A stretch of DNA of 64,000 bases from Clostridia bacterium (GTDB lineage Bacteria; Bacillota; Clostridia; Oscillospirales; Acutalibacteraceae): contig JAFTYU010000005.1 of the NCBI GenBank assembly GCA_017461235.1, positions 62,001-126,000 on the forward strand, in the 5' to 3' direction. Shown here piece by piece: positions 8,625 through 17,701 of this stretch. Every line of letters begins with the position of its first letter. Position 1 is the first letter of the stretch. Both the position numbers and the translations under genes were made by a program. The notes beneath the pieces were generated by a model, which saw nothing but the letters and a program-made list of their open reading frames with translations, did no database searches and had not been told where the DNA came from.

Positions 8625-9554
8625 TTAACCAAGAATTGTGCCATCTTTAACCGGATGACCCCTGAAAAAATCAGCCGCTGACATTCTTTTTTTGCCTTCA
8701 TATTGAACTTCTTTAATAAAAACGGGATTTCCGTCACCACAGAACACAATAAGACCTTTTTTAGTAACCTTCATTTCGCCTGACGAACCCTTACCCGCAT
8801 CACGAATAAGCTCTGAACGGAAAAGCTTAAGGTTCTTACCCTCAAGTATGGTTTGAGCAACAGGCCAAGGGTCTAAACCGCGAATCTGATTGTGAACCTC
8901 ACGGGCAGTTTTTGTAAAATCAACAGGTGACATTGTTTTATCAAGCATTGATGCATACGAGCTGTTCGCATCATCCTGTTTTTCAGGCTTGAGCTCGCCT
9001 TTCTTCAAGGCGTCAAGGGTTTTTATAAGTAAATCGGCACCCATAACCGCAAGTCTGTCAAAAAGCTCGCCCGAAGTTTCATTTTCACCGATTTTTGTCA
9101 CTTCTTTAAGCAACATATCACCTGTATCAAGACCTTCATCCATTTGCATAGATGTAACACCTGCAAACTCTTCACCGTCAAGAACACATCTTTGAATAGG
9201 TGCTGCCCCGCGATATTTGGGCAAAAGAGAGCCGTGAATGTTAATGCAACCGTATTCAGGATACTCGAGAAAATCCTTTGGTAAAATCTTGCCGTAGGCA
9301 ACAACTATAACAGCATCGGGTTTTAATTCTTCAAGAATTTTAGTACCTTCACCGTTTTTCAGGGTCACAGGTTGAAAAACAGGGATACCTGCATCAATTG
9401 CAACTGTTTTTACGGGCGGCGGTGTTAAAACCGCTTTTCTGCCGACGGGTTTATCGGGTTGTGTAAACACACCCACAACATCGTAGTTATTATCTATAAG
9501 CGCTTTTAAAGGTAACACCGCAAAATCAGGTGTACCCATATAAACTATTCTCAT
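8625..9554 (-). CDS. fmt: methionyl-tRNA formyltransferase
   Basis: Formylates initiator Met-tRNA using 10-formyl-tetrahydrofolate. The ATG at 9554 (MRIVYMGTPDFAV) is the start, with GGAG 7 bases upstream; upstream in-frame codons have no site. The formyl-transfer core shows HGSLLPKYRGAAPIQ with the catalytic Asn-His-Asp set (NIHGS, and GD in LDTGDML). A C-terminal OB-like tRNA-binding domain follows from about residue 205. Length 309 is usual. It is paired with def, 16 bases after it, as in most bacteria. Confidence 0.95.
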   Translation of the reverse strand: MRIVYMGTPDFAVLPLKALIDNNYDVVGVFTQPDKPVGRKAVLTPPPVKTVAIDAGIPVFQPVTLKNGEGTKILEELKPDAVIVVAYGKILPKDFLEYPEYGCINIHGSLLPKYRGAAPIQRCVLDGEEFAGVTSMQMDEGLDTGDMLLKEVTKIGENETSGELFDRLAVMGADLLIKTLDALKKGELKPEKQDDANSSYASMLDKTMSPVDFTKTAREVHNQIRGLDPWPVAQTILEGKNLKLFRSELIRDAGKGSSGEMKVTKKGLIVFCGDGNPVFIKEVQYEGKKRMSAADFFRGHPVKDGTILG

Positions 9555-9570
9555 ATTTTTCTCCGAAAAA

Positions 9571-10050
9571 TTATTCTGCATCTGTTCTGTAAAGGCACTC
9601 GCCTTCGTCAAGTTTATCTTTATATAAAATGCCGTCAAGATGATCAAGCTCATGACAGAAGCAACGTGCCTTCAAGCCTTCACCCTTATAAAGGCACCAT
9701 TTGCCTTCTCTGTTTTGCGCTTTTACTTTAACAACCATGGGTCTTGTTACAGTTCCGCAAAGACCCGGAAGTGAAAGACAACCCTCCGAACCTGTCTGAG
9801 AACCTTCAATACTTGTTATTTCAGGGTTTATAAGTTCAATGTAGTCGCTTCTGTCTTCACTGACGTCCATAACAACAACACGTCTTAAAACACCTACCTG
9901 GGGCGCTCCAAGACCTACGCCGCCTGATTTATACAAAGTATCCTTCATATCATCAAGCAGGTCAAAAAGTCTTTCATTGAAATCTGTGACAGGTCTTGAA
10001 GTTTTTCTGAGAATAGGGTCGTCGTCAACCCTTATATTTCTGATAGCCAT
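9571..10050 (-). CDS. def: peptide deformylase
   Basis: Removes the formyl group from the N-terminal Met of new proteins. The three family motifs are seen: GVGLGAPQVG (about 43-52), EGCLSLP (about 88-94) with the metal-binding Cys, and HELDHLDG (about 132-139) with two metal His and the catalytic Glu. Motif 1 has Gly where many enzymes have Ala (GLGAPQ rather than GLAAPQ). Length 159 is normal. It lies 9 bases after priA. Confidence 0.96.
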   Translation of the reverse strand: MAIRNIRVDDDPILRKTSRPVTDFNERLFDLLDDMKDTLYKSGGVGLGAPQVGVLRRVVVMDVSEDRSDYIELINPEITSIEGSQTGSEGCLSLPGLCGTVTRPMVVKVKAQNREGKWCLYKGEGLKARCFCHELDHLDGILYKDKLDEGECLYRTDAE

Positions 10051-10059
10051 ATATGCCTC

Positions 10060-12507
10060 CTATGGATTAATGTCAACAACTGCAGTAACTCCGCTATTCT
10101 GGGTAGCGCGCATATACTGCACAAGCAAATCCGACATCATCTGACGGAAACGCTTATTATTTTTGCACTTTATTGTAATTATATTCCTGTATTTATTACT
10201 GATTTTATTTATTCTGGGTTGTATTGGCCCGAGAACGTTGATTTTAACATCGCTGTAATCACCCGTCACAGCATCTTTTAACATTTCAAAAAATGCGTTA
10301 GCACCGCTGATTGATTTATTGTACTGTTCACTGGTAAAAGTAATGGTACAAATATCGCAATAAGGCGGATAAACCATACTTTTACGGATGATGCTTTCCG
10401 TTTTATAAAAGGACTCATAATCCTGCGCGGCAGAAAGCTCAATTATATCGTTATCGGGTAAAACTGTCTGTATATATGCCTTTCCTTCAAAATCACCACG
10501 ACCTGATCTTCCGATAACCTGTGTCAGCAAATCAAAGGCTTTTTCGCTGCTTCTGAAATCGTCATTATATAATTGTTGGTCGATTGAAATTATGCCGACA
10601 AGTGTTACACGCGGAAAGTCAAGGCCTTTGGCAACCATCTGTGTGCCGAGAAGTATATCGTAATCACCGTTTGCAAAAGCTGTTAACTTTTCCTGATATG
10701 AATATCTGGCCATTGTTGTATCTGCATCCATACGCAGAATACGGGCATTAGGGAAAATATCAGCTAATTCATCTTCAATCTTCTGTGTACCGAAACCGGA
10801 ATAAGTGACCGCTTTTTCACCACACTCAGGGCAAACATCAGTATAACTCTGCGAATGACCGCAATAATGACACATAAGACGTCTGTTAGCACTATGATAT
10901 GTGAGAGATATACTGCAATTCGGACAGGTCAGAACGGTCTTACACGCCGTACAGGATGCAAAAGTATTGAAACCGCGCCTGTTCATAAGTAAAATTGCCT
11001 GTTGCTTTTTATCAAGACATTCTTCAAGGGCATTGTAAAGCTCATTACTTACAGCGCCTTTTGTATTTGAAATATCAACAGTAATAACCTCAGGTAAAAC
11101 CGCTTTACCATAGCGTTTATCAAGCTTAACAAAGCCATATCTTCCGTTTACTGCATTTGTATATGTTTCAATGGAAGGTGTTGCAGAAGCGAGAACCAAC
11201 AAAGCGTTATGATAAGCGCACCTGAATTTCGCTATATCACGGGCGTGATATCTTGGTGTCATTTCAGATTTATATGTGTGCTCCTGCTCTTCGTCCATAA
11301 CGATAAGACCGAGATTGTCAAAAGGTGCAAAAACTGCGGAACGAGTGCCGATTGCAATTTTAGCATCGCCGTTTTTAACACGTTTCCACTCGTCGATACG
11401 TTCACCTGCAGAAAGAGCACTGTGAAACACCGCTACCGAGTCACCAAAATGAGAATAGAATATGCCTAAAGTCTGCGGTGTAAGGGCAATTTCGGGCACC
11501 ATAACAATAACACCCTTGCCATCGGCAACAACCTGTTCTATAAGCTTTAAAAAAACCTGTGTTTTACCGCTACCGGTAACGCCGAAAAGCAACGATGCTG
11601 AACCTTTACCGCTTTTATATGAATTTAAAAGTCGTGTAAAAGCTTTATTCTGAACATCAGTCAGCTCGGGTGAGTCCGCCCTTTTACCCTTTGTATCGTA
11701 TTTGGGTTTTCTGTATATCTCGCTGTCAAAAAGTTCAACGAGACCTTTTTTCAGAAGCGTTGTAATAACCGCCTGAGTTACACCCGTAAAATAACAAACT
11801 TCCTTCACGGATGCACCGCCGATATCACGTAATAAGGTCATAACGCTTTTTTGCTTCGCAGTGAGTGATGACAAAATATCATCAACATCACTTTCACCAA
11901 TTGCAAGGCGCACATTTTTAACGGTTAAATCGCCCGTTTTTCGCTTGGCATCAACGTTTGTAATGAGAATGCCTTTTTTGACGAGCTTATCCAATACCGC
12001 AGAGCCGTCTTTCAAATCCAGATCTGAAATAATCTTTTCCTGTTTTATGAACTTACAGGAATTTTCAAGGTAATCGTAAACTCTTTTTTCGTCGTTACTA
12101 CATCGTGCCAATACAGAAGAATCAGCTTTCTGCGCCATATAGGAAATAACGTAGTTGAGACCTATACCGGCAGGAAGCATTGCCTTTGCCGCTTCAAAAA
12201 GCGTACAAAAGGTACTCTCTTTGAGCCGGGTAACAAGTTCAAGCATTTCGTCATTCAGCAAGGGTTTATCATCAATAACCGATGAAATTGACTTAAGCTT
12301 AAAACTGTTATCTGCCTCAAAAAGCGGCTTCACGGACAGTATAAGTCCCTGTTTTTTGCGATTACCGTTACCAAACGGCACCATTACCCTACAGCCGGGC
12401 AAAGCGTACGGCTCCAGCTCGAAGGGGATTTTGTAAGAGTACGGTGCATCAAAATGATACACCAACCCTTCAACTGCCACTAAAGCAAAATAAGCGTCAG
12501 CACCCAT
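10060..12507 (-). CDS. priA: primosomal protein N' (replication restart helicase PriA)
   Basis: Superfamily 2 DNA helicase that restarts stalled replication forks. An N-terminal 3'-DNA-binding domain is followed by a winged-helix region, Walker A GVTGSGKT near residue 311, and a DEEQ box where DEEH is usual. Paired zinc-binding cysteines come next (CTACKTVLTCPNC and CHYCGH...CPECG), then helicase motifs V and VI (GTQMVAKGLDFP, IGRSGRG). Length 815 is within family range. It starts 2 bases after rpoZ. Confidence 0.95.
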   Translation of the reverse strand: MGADAYFALVAVEGLVYHFDAPYSYKIPFELEPYALPGCRVMVPFGNGNRKKQGLILSVKPLFEADNSFKLKSISSVIDDKPLLNDEMLELVTRLKESTFCTLFEAAKAMLPAGIGLNYVISYMAQKADSSVLARCSNDEKRVYDYLENSCKFIKQEKIISDLDLKDGSAVLDKLVKKGILITNVDAKRKTGDLTVKNVRLAIGESDVDDILSSLTAKQKSVMTLLRDIGGASVKEVCYFTGVTQAVITTLLKKGLVELFDSEIYRKPKYDTKGKRADSPELTDVQNKAFTRLLNSYKSGKGSASLLFGVTGSGKTQVFLKLIEQVVADGKGVIVMVPEIALTPQTLGIFYSHFGDSVAVFHSALSAGERIDEWKRVKNGDAKIAIGTRSAVFAPFDNLGLIVMDEEQEHTYKSEMTPRYHARDIAKFRCAYHNALLVLASATPSIETYTNAVNGRYGFVKLDKRYGKAVLPEVITVDISNTKGAVSNELYNALEECLDKKQQAILLMNRRGFNTFASCTACKTVLTCPNCSISLTYHSANRRLMCHYCGHSQSYTDVCPECGEKAVTYSGFGTQKIEDELADIFPNARILRMDADTTMARYSYQEKLTAFANGDYDILLGTQMVAKGLDFPRVTLVGIISIDQQLYNDDFRSSEKAFDLLTQVIGRSGRGDFEGKAYIQTVLPDNDIIELSAAQDYESFYKTESIIRKSMVYPPYCDICTITFTSEQYNKSISGANAFFEMLKDAVTGDYSDVKINVLGPIQPRINKISNKYRNIITIKCKNNKRFRQMMSDLLVQYMRATQNSGVTAVVDINP

Positions 12508-12509
12508 AA

Positions 12510-12719
12510 TCAGATGTTTGCGATTTCTTCAGGTTCAACAATTCTGTATTTATCTTCAAGTAAATCGTTGAGAGCAAGGCTAACAGCCTTCTCTGTTGTA
12601 ACAACCTTATCTTCAAGATTTTTATTGGAAATATCACGTGCACGTTTTGCAGTAGCGGTTACAAGTGAGTAACGGCTGATATTTCCTGAGAGTACTTTAC
12701 TAAGATCCTGGTTAAGCAT
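12510..12719 (-). CDS. rpoZ: RNA polymerase omega subunit
   Basis: Small subunit that helps fold and hold the beta-prime subunit. The 69 residues show the family core: an N-terminal segment, RYSLVTATAKRARDI near 17-31, then the helix KAVSLALNDLLEDKYRI. It lies between gmk and priA, the standard gmk-rpoZ-priA order in Firmicutes. Confidence 0.93.
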   Translation of the reverse strand: MLNQDLSKVLSGNISRYSLVTATAKRARDISNKNLEDKVVTTEKAVSLALNDLLEDKYRIVEPEEIANI

Positions 12720-12743
12720 AATTATTATCCTTTCGATTAAAAA

Positions 12744-13352
12744 TCATTTCATATTATCTACAAGTGCTTTCATTCTTGTGTATTTAAAAGTTTCCGCTTC
12801 AATAACGGCACAAACTCTGTCTGCACAAGCACTGACACTGTCATTAACAACTATGTAATCGTATTCACAAGCTCGTTTAAGCTCTTCCTTTGCGATATCG
12901 AGACGATTTCTAAAGCTTTCTTCCGTTTCTGTTCCCCTGCCCTTGAGGCGTTTTTCAAGTTCTTCCATTGATGGCGGAATTATAAATACGGAAACAGCAT
13001 CGGGGAAAACCCTGCGTACATTACCTGCACCTTCAACCTCGATTTTTAAAACGACATTAGAGCCACCGTCAATAAGCTCTTCAATTCGCTTTTTAGGTGT
13101 GCCGTAATAGTTCGAGCCATACTTTACATATTCAAGAAAATACCCTTCTTCAATATTCTTTTCAAAGGTCTGAACATCTGTAAAGTAATAATCAACACCA
13201 TCAACTTCACCGTCGCGTATATCACGTGTGGTAACAGAAACAGACTGCTTCATATTGATATCACGCTTTTTAAGCTCCCCGAGAACGGTATCCTTTCCGC
13301 TACCCGAAGGACCTGAAAAAACTATCAAAAGACCTTTATTCTTCAAAGCCAA
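12744..13352 (-). CDS. gmk: guanylate kinase
   Basis: Phosphorylates GMP to GDP. The P-loop [10 protein letters not shown] lies at the N-terminus; [12 protein letters not shown] and the GMP-binding region ([12 protein letters not shown]) follow, then the lid ([17 protein letters not shown]). The start is uncertain: the frame is open into remA. A TTG at 13352 sits 8 bases after AGGCGG and gives a protein of normal length with a short overlap of remA. A GTG at 13358 and an ATG at 13376 are alternatives. Confidence 0.93.
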   Translation of the reverse strand: MALKNKGLLIVFSGPSGSGKDTVLGELKKRDINMKQSVSVTTRDIRDGEVDGVDYYFTDVQTFEKNIEEGYFLEYVKYGSNYYGTPKKRIEELIDGGSNVVLKIEVEGAGNVRRVFPDAVSVFIIPPSMEELEKRLKGRGTETEESFRNRLDIAKEELKRACEYDYIVVNDSVSACADRVCAVIEAETFKYTRMKALVDNMK

Positions 13353-13602
13353 ATTCACGACCGCCTTTCTGATCATTGAAACGCACAAGAAGCTGCTCGG
13401 CACTTAAAAACGAAAGAACAACATTATCGCTGTCTGTTATAATAACACCTTTTGTTTTTCTGCCGTGTGTTGCATCTATCAACTGTGCTCTTTCACGACA
13501 CTCCTGTATCATTCTCTTTGCAGGTGCAGAGTCGGGGCTGACGACGGCTACCACTCTGTCGGCATTAATAAGGTTGCCGAAACCAATATTAACAAGTTTC
13601 AT
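13336..13602 (-). CDS. remA: RemA family DNA-binding regulator (DUF370)
   Basis: Small DNA-binding protein; in B. subtilis RemA activates biofilm matrix and osmoprotection operons by forming a ring-like oligomer that wraps DNA. The 88 residues match closely: [10 protein letters not shown], then [15 protein letters not shown], and [16 protein letters not shown]. It sits between yicC and gmk, the conserved Firmicutes order. Whether it regulates matrix genes here is unknown. The gene end overlaps gmk. Confidence 0.92.
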   Translation of the reverse strand: MKLVNIGFGNLINADRVVAVVSPDSAPAKRMIQECRERAQLIDATHGRKTKGVIITDSDNVVLSFLSAEQLLVRFNDQKGGREFGFEE

Positions 13603-13608
13603 AATTAT

Positions 13609-14487
13609 TTACTCAATATTCTGTATCTGCTCTCTGATTTTTTCAACTTCTGCTTTAATATCAATTACACGTCGTGCAATATCAACATCCTGTGCCTTCG
13701 AACCGATAGTATTAGCTTCACGATTGATTTCCTGAACAAGGAAGTCCAGTTTTCTGCCGATGGCCTCGTTTGAAGCAAGCATTACACGAAGTTGGTCAAT
13801 GTGACTTCTGAGTCTGACTGTTTCTTCCGCCACGGCAACCTTGTCCGCATAAATAGCAGCTTCAGTAAGAATTCTTGCTTCGTCAATCTGAGTATCACCG
13901 AGAACGGTTTTCATTCTCTCAAGAAGCTTTCCGGAATACTGTTTAACAGTTTCGGGTGAACGTTCTTCAATATATGAAACGTTATCGAGAATAGTCTGCG
14001 CCCTTGAAAGAACATCTGCAGAAAGTTTTTCGCCTTCAGTTTCGCGCATCGCTACAAAACCATTTAACGCTTCCGCAACAACGGGTTCGACTTTCGCCCA
14101 AAGCTCATCTTCATCAACAGGTGCCTTTGTAATTGACAGAACATCCGAAAAACGTGCAACTGAGAGAGCTGTTAAGTCATTTGCAAGGTTAAAAGTAGCG
14201 GCAATATTACCAATAGCATCAACGTAACCCTTTGCAAGGGGTTCGTTAACCGTAACAACAACGCTTTCATCCGCAGTTGCTTCAATCTGAAGGGAGCATT
14301 CAACCTTGCCGCGTGATATACCGCCGGAAAGAGTTGATTTAACCTTTTCTTCAAGGAATGAATAAGTACGGGGTATTTTAGCGTAAAACTCAAAATAGCG
14401 GTGGTTTACACTACGGATTTCAACAGTTATATTATAACCTTCAACAGAAGCCTGGGCTCTGCCGAAGCCTGTCATACTTCTTATCAT
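13609..14487 (-). CDS. yicC: YicC/YloC family endoribonuclease
   Basis: Stress-linked endoribonuclease family. The protein begins MIRSMTGFGRAQ, the family signature, has EIRSVNHRYFEFY near 27-39, and ends in the conserved C-terminal block LDFLVQEINREANTIGSKA. Length 292 is typical. It is the first gene of the long operon ending at spoVM, read from the promoter at 14520-14548, with GAGGCG before the ATG. Confidence 0.94.
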   Translation of the reverse strand: MIRSMTGFGRAQASVEGYNITVEIRSVNHRYFEFYAKIPRTYSFLEEKVKSTLSGGISRGKVECSLQIEATADESVVVTVNEPLAKGYVDAIGNIAATFNLANDLTALSVARFSDVLSITKAPVDEDELWAKVEPVVAEALNGFVAMRETEGEKLSADVLSRAQTILDNVSYIEERSPETVKQYSGKLLERMKTVLGDTQIDEARILTEAAIYADKVAVAEETVRLRSHIDQLRVMLASNEAIGRKLDFLVQEINREANTIGSKAQDVDIARRVIDIKAEVEKIREQIQNIE

Positions 14488-14519
14488 TTAAAACGCCTCT
14501 TATAAAAATATTATCCTAT

Positions 14520-14548
14520 ATTATACTAAATAGACTACTCGTTGTCAA
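14520..14548 (-). promoter_or_regulatory. consensus sigma-A promoter of the yicC-to-spoVM operon
   Basis: Perfect TTGACA (plus-strand 14543-14548) and TATAAT (14520-14525) with a 17-bp spacer, 33 bases before yicC. It likely drives yicC, remA, gmk, rpoZ, priA, def, fmt, the zinc protease, rsmB, rlmN, prpC, prkC, rsgA and spoVM, since no strong terminator is seen inside. Confidence 0.85.
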
Positions 14549-14551
14549 TTT

Positions 14552-15271
14552 TTATTGGGATTGCAGACGGTGCACCTCATCTTCAGTAAGTTCGCGCCAT
14601 TTTCCGACCTTCAGCATACCTAATTTAACAGAACCCACAGAATTTCTCTTAAGCCTTATAACTTCAAGACTTACTTTTTCACACATCTTTCTTATCTGTC
14701 TGTTTCTTCCTTCAAAAATAGTGATTTCGATAACACTTCTTGCCGCACTCTTTTCAACAACTCTTACATTAGCAGGAAGCGTCTGCCTTCCATCATCATC
14801 AATATCAATGCCGTTTTCCAATTTTTCAATCTGTGCATCATTTATATTGGAACGAACCGTTACACGGTATGTTTTGGGAACCTGTTTTCTCGGGTGCATA
14901 ACGGCGTTTGCAAACTCACCGTCATTCGTAAGTAACAAAAGGCCTTCGGAATCTCTGTCAAGTCTACCCACAGGGTAAACCGCCGCACCGACATCCGTTA
15001 CAAGCTCAGCAACGCATTTTCTGCCAAGTTCATCACTCATAGTTGTAACGTAACCACGGGGTTTATTAAGCATAATGTAATATTTCTGCTTAACGGCAAC
15101 AACCTTTTTACCGTTAACCGTTACAGTATCTTTTTTAGGGTCAACCTTGTCGCCGATCTGTGCAACTTTGCCGTTAACCTTAACCTTTCCTTCTTTAATT
15201 AGTTCTTCCGCTTTTCTTCTGGAGGCAACGGAACACTCCGATAAATATTTTTGTAATCTTTCCTGTGCCAT
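14552..15271 (-). CDS. rluB: pseudouridine synthase RluB/RsuA family
   Basis: Makes pseudouridine in rRNA (RluB acts on 23S U2605, RsuA on 16S). An N-terminal S4 RNA-binding domain (LQKYLSECSVASRRKAEELI) is followed by the catalytic GRLDRDSEGLLLLTNDG near residues 101-117, whose first Asp is the nucleophile. NRQIRKMCE near the C-terminus is typical. The Firmicutes context next to scpAB and dacB favours RluB. It is the last gene of the operon starting at the M50 protease. Confidence 0.92.
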   Translation of the reverse strand: MAQERLQKYLSECSVASRRKAEELIKEGKVKVNGKVAQIGDKVDPKKDTVTVNGKKVVAVKQKYYIMLNKPRGYVTTMSDELGRKCVAELVTDVGAAVYPVGRLDRDSEGLLLLTNDGEFANAVMHPRKQVPKTYRVTVRSNINDAQIEKLENGIDIDDDGRQTLPANVRVVEKSAARSVIEITIFEGRNRQIRKMCEKVSLEVIRLKRNSVGSVKLGMLKVGKWRELTEDEVHRLQSQ

Positions 15272-15286
15272 AATTCACGTCTGTCT

Positions 15287-16432
15287 CTACGACAGTCCTT
15301 CTTTAAATTTATTTATTATTTGTTCTAAAAAATTTTGTTTTTCTCTTTCATCAATAAGAATTTCAGGAGCATCTTCCAGGGATGTGATAAATGACGATGA
15401 AATCACTTTTCCCTTATTATTAAGTAAATCGACCCTACCTATGCAATCACCTTTTTTTATACCTGCATATAAAAATTGCGGAAGATAAATCTCCGTTTTA
15501 TAATCATCTGTTTCTTTTACAGAATGATATTCCAAAGGCGTGGCAAGGGTGACTTTTATGCTATCCTTTTCCGAGCCGACAACATGGACACTAATATTCT
15601 TCAAATCACATTGCGCGTAATGAACACCGGTGTTTTCAAAAGCAAAATCCATCATTTTTATATGGTCGTTCCAATCATCGGGGGCATTAAGCGTAACGGC
15701 GACAAAGGTCACACCGTTCCTTTGGGCGGCTGTGACAAGACAACGCCCTGCCGCCTTTGTAAAGCCTGTTTTTATGCCTAAAGCACCGTCATAACGGTTA
15801 AGAAACTTGTTATGGTTATAAAAAGTGCGTTGAACTTCAGGCAAGCCATAGGACACCGTAAAACTTCGTGCAGAACAAATCTCCCGGAAGGTGTCATTTT
15901 CAATAGCCGCGCAACTCAAAAGAGCCATATCATAAGCGGTGGAATAATGTTTCTCTTCAGTAAGTCCTGACGGATTAACAAAATTCGTGGAATACATCCC
16001 CAACTCGCGCGCCTTTTCGTTCATAAGTTCGGCAAATTTCTCCTTATTTCCTGCTATGGCAGTTGCGGTTACGTTTGCAGCATCGTTACCGCTTTCCAGC
16101 AGCATACCCTTAACCAACGCGCCAACGGTTATTTTATCCCCCGCTTTAAGGTATATAGACGTTCCTTCAACACCTACATCCCCCTTTTTTGCGGCAACAA
16201 CCTTGTTAAAATCTGCTTTTTCAATAGCAAGAAGTGCAGTCATAATTTTTGTTGTACTGGCAATCCCGCGCTTTTCATAAGGATTTTTGGAAAAGACAAT
16301 CTCACCCGTACTTACATTCATTATTATTGCTGATTTTGCTGAAACGGATAGCCCTTCAGCCTTTACACAAAGGGTAGCAAAAGGCAAAAAAACGCAAAAA
16401 CATATAAACAAGCAAAAAACTTTTTTTAGCAA
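15287..16432 (-). CDS. dacB: D-alanyl-D-alanine carboxypeptidase (DacB/DacF type)
   Basis: Complete S11 carboxypeptidase of about 381 residues. A signal peptide precedes the catalytic domain with STTK (SxxK) near 60, SGND near 120 and KTG (GIKTGFTKAAG) near 220. A C-terminal PBP5-like beta domain and an amphipathic end follow. In spore formers, paralogues in this scpAB/ytfJ setting are sporulation enzymes that shape cortex cross-linking (family knowledge). The TTG at 16432 is preferred because AGGTGG is 5 bases upstream; that site lies in the 3' arm of a 10-bp hairpin. Confidence 0.92.
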   Translation of the reverse strand: MLKKVFCLFICFCVFLPFATLCVKAEGLSVSAKSAIIMNVSTGEIVFSKNPYEKRGIASTTKIMTALLAIEKADFNKVVAAKKGDVGVEGTSIYLKAGDKITVGALVKGMLLESGNDAANVTATAIAGNKEKFAELMNEKARELGMYSTNFVNPSGLTEEKHYSTAYDMALLSCAAIENDTFREICSARSFTVSYGLPEVQRTFYNHNKFLNRYDGALGIKTGFTKAAGRCLVTAAQRNGVTFVAVTLNAPDDWNDHIKMMDFAFENTGVHYAQCDLKNISVHVVGSEKDSIKVTLATPLEYHSVKETDDYKTEIYLPQFLYAGIKKGDCIGRVDLLNNKGKVISSSFITSLEDAPEILIDEREKQNFLEQIINKFKEGLS

Positions 16433-16435
16433 AAC

Positions 16436-16471
16436 AACCACCTGCTTTCAAAAAATAATATGCAGGTGGTT
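16436..16471 (-). promoter_or_regulatory. hairpin covering the dacB ribosome binding site
   Basis: Ten perfect base pairs (AACCACCTGC with GCAGGTGGTT) around a 16-base loop lie between ytfJ and dacB. The downstream arm contains the AGGTGG Shine-Dalgarno sequence of dacB and is followed by GTTTTG. It may act as a weak terminator, a translational block, or both. Confidence 0.6.
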
Positions 16472-16488
16472 ATATTGTAATGAGAAAT

Positions 16489-16893
16489 TTATTCTGCAGT
16501 TTCTTCTGCGGACTGGTCCTTATCCTTTTTAATTTTATCTGCAAGGTTAACAACCTTATCAAACATTTCAGGAATCATTGTAACAGCTCTTTCAGCCGCA
16601 TTGTCATTTGATACGATATGTCTGATTGAAACATCGCCGTCTTTAATTACAAGGAATGCAACGGGGTTAATAGTGATACCTGCGCCGCCTGCACCACCGA
16701 AAAGCTCAACGTTATTCTTTGAAGGGAAATCCGAACCGCCTGATGCGAAGCCATAAGTAACCTTTGAAATAGGGATAATTGTGATACCTTCGGGAAGATT
16801 CATAGGTTCACCGATGATTGTGCTGACATCCACAAGGTCTCTTACTTTTTCAATGGTTGTTGAAAGGATTCCGTTTGCTGATTTTTCATTCAT
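16489..16893 (-). CDS. ytfJ: GerW family sporulation protein (YtfJ)
   Basis: Spore protein of the YtfJ/GerW family, needed in Bacillus for normal germination of some spores. The 134 residues show the family core: GITIIPISKVTYGFASGGSD in the middle and the glycine-rich GGAGGAGITINPVAFLVI. No signal peptide. It lies between the DUF2953 gene and dacB; ytfI (DUF2953)-ytfJ-dacB is the conserved sporulation cluster. Function by family and context only. Confidence 0.92.
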   Translation of the reverse strand: MNEKSANGILSTTIEKVRDLVDVSTIIGEPMNLPEGITIIPISKVTYGFASGGSDFPSKNNVELFGGAGGAGITINPVAFLVIKDGDVSIRHIVSNDNAAERAVTMIPEMFDKVVNLADKIKKDKDQSAEETAE

Positions 16894-17666
16894 TTGGAAG
16901 CACCGTCCTTATTTATATTTCTTTTATTTTTTGTATTTATAACCTCTGCATCAGAGTTCTCTATGACTTCTTTTGCAGCGGATTTTACCGATTTGCTTTT
17001 ATCACTTTTCTGTTTTGAGAATATAACCTTTATAAGCACCTTAAACACGAGTCTTATTGCTAACAGAAGAACTGCGTTAATTACAACAAGTGGCGTAACG
17101 TGAACTCTTGCGTAAACGTACGCTTCGGACTTCGTTGCAAGAAAGTCGGGAGTAATATCCACATCGTATTCTTTAACTTTGCAGGTAGAAACGAATTTAC
17201 CTAACACAGGGAAAAGCCATGAGCAGAGCTTGCCGTGTTTAATTGCAGTATCTGCAGCATCTGCGCCTGCGGTAATCATGGTTATGTATAGCTCATCAAC
17301 CACAAGGTTTTTATATAAGCTACCGAAGAAACTACCCAGAGAATTCCCCAACGCTCTGAACATCTTTTCGATACCGTCATACCCTTGGTCAAGATACAAC
17401 TGCTTAATCAAACCGTTACCTTTTTTCTTTTCCTTTGGTTGCTCACCTTCCGAAGCTTCATCTGATTCAGGTTCTTCCCCGGATTTTTTCTTCTTTTTCT
17501 TTTTTGGTTTTTTGGGCTTTGAGGTGTCAACCAACGTAAACTTAAGAAAAAGATATTTTAAGGTGACAACCGTTATATCGGAATAGTCAATTATAAATGA
17601 CAAATTAACAGAAAGAAGGATGAAAACAATGACAACTATCGCTATCAATGCATACACAAACGGCAT
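16890..17666 (-). CDS. DUF2953 membrane protein (YtfI-like)
   Basis: Predicted membrane protein with an N-terminal helix (about 1-22), a very lysine-rich stretch near 52-65, a Glu/Lys-rich linker and a second hydrophobic segment near 195-215. The tail is basic. This layout and its place directly before ytfJ (4-base overlap) match the DUF2953/YtfI family, which has no proven biochemical role. It may act with YtfJ in sporulation. Confidence 0.8.
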   Translation of the reverse strand: MPFVYALIAIVVIVFILLSVNLSFIIDYSDITVVTLKYLFLKFTLVDTSKPKKPKKKKKKKSGEEPESDEASEGEQPKEKKKGNGLIKQLYLDQGYDGIEKMFRALGNSLGSFFGSLYKNLVVDELYITMITAGADAADTAIKHGKLCSWLFPVLGKFVSTCKVKEYDVDITPDFLATKSEAYVYARVHVTPLVVINAVLLLAIRLVFKVLIKVIFSKQKSDKSKSVKSAAKEVIENSDAEVINTKNKRNINKDGASK

Positions 17667-17701
17667 TATATCACCCCTTTTATAACTTCATATATTTTTT
17701 A

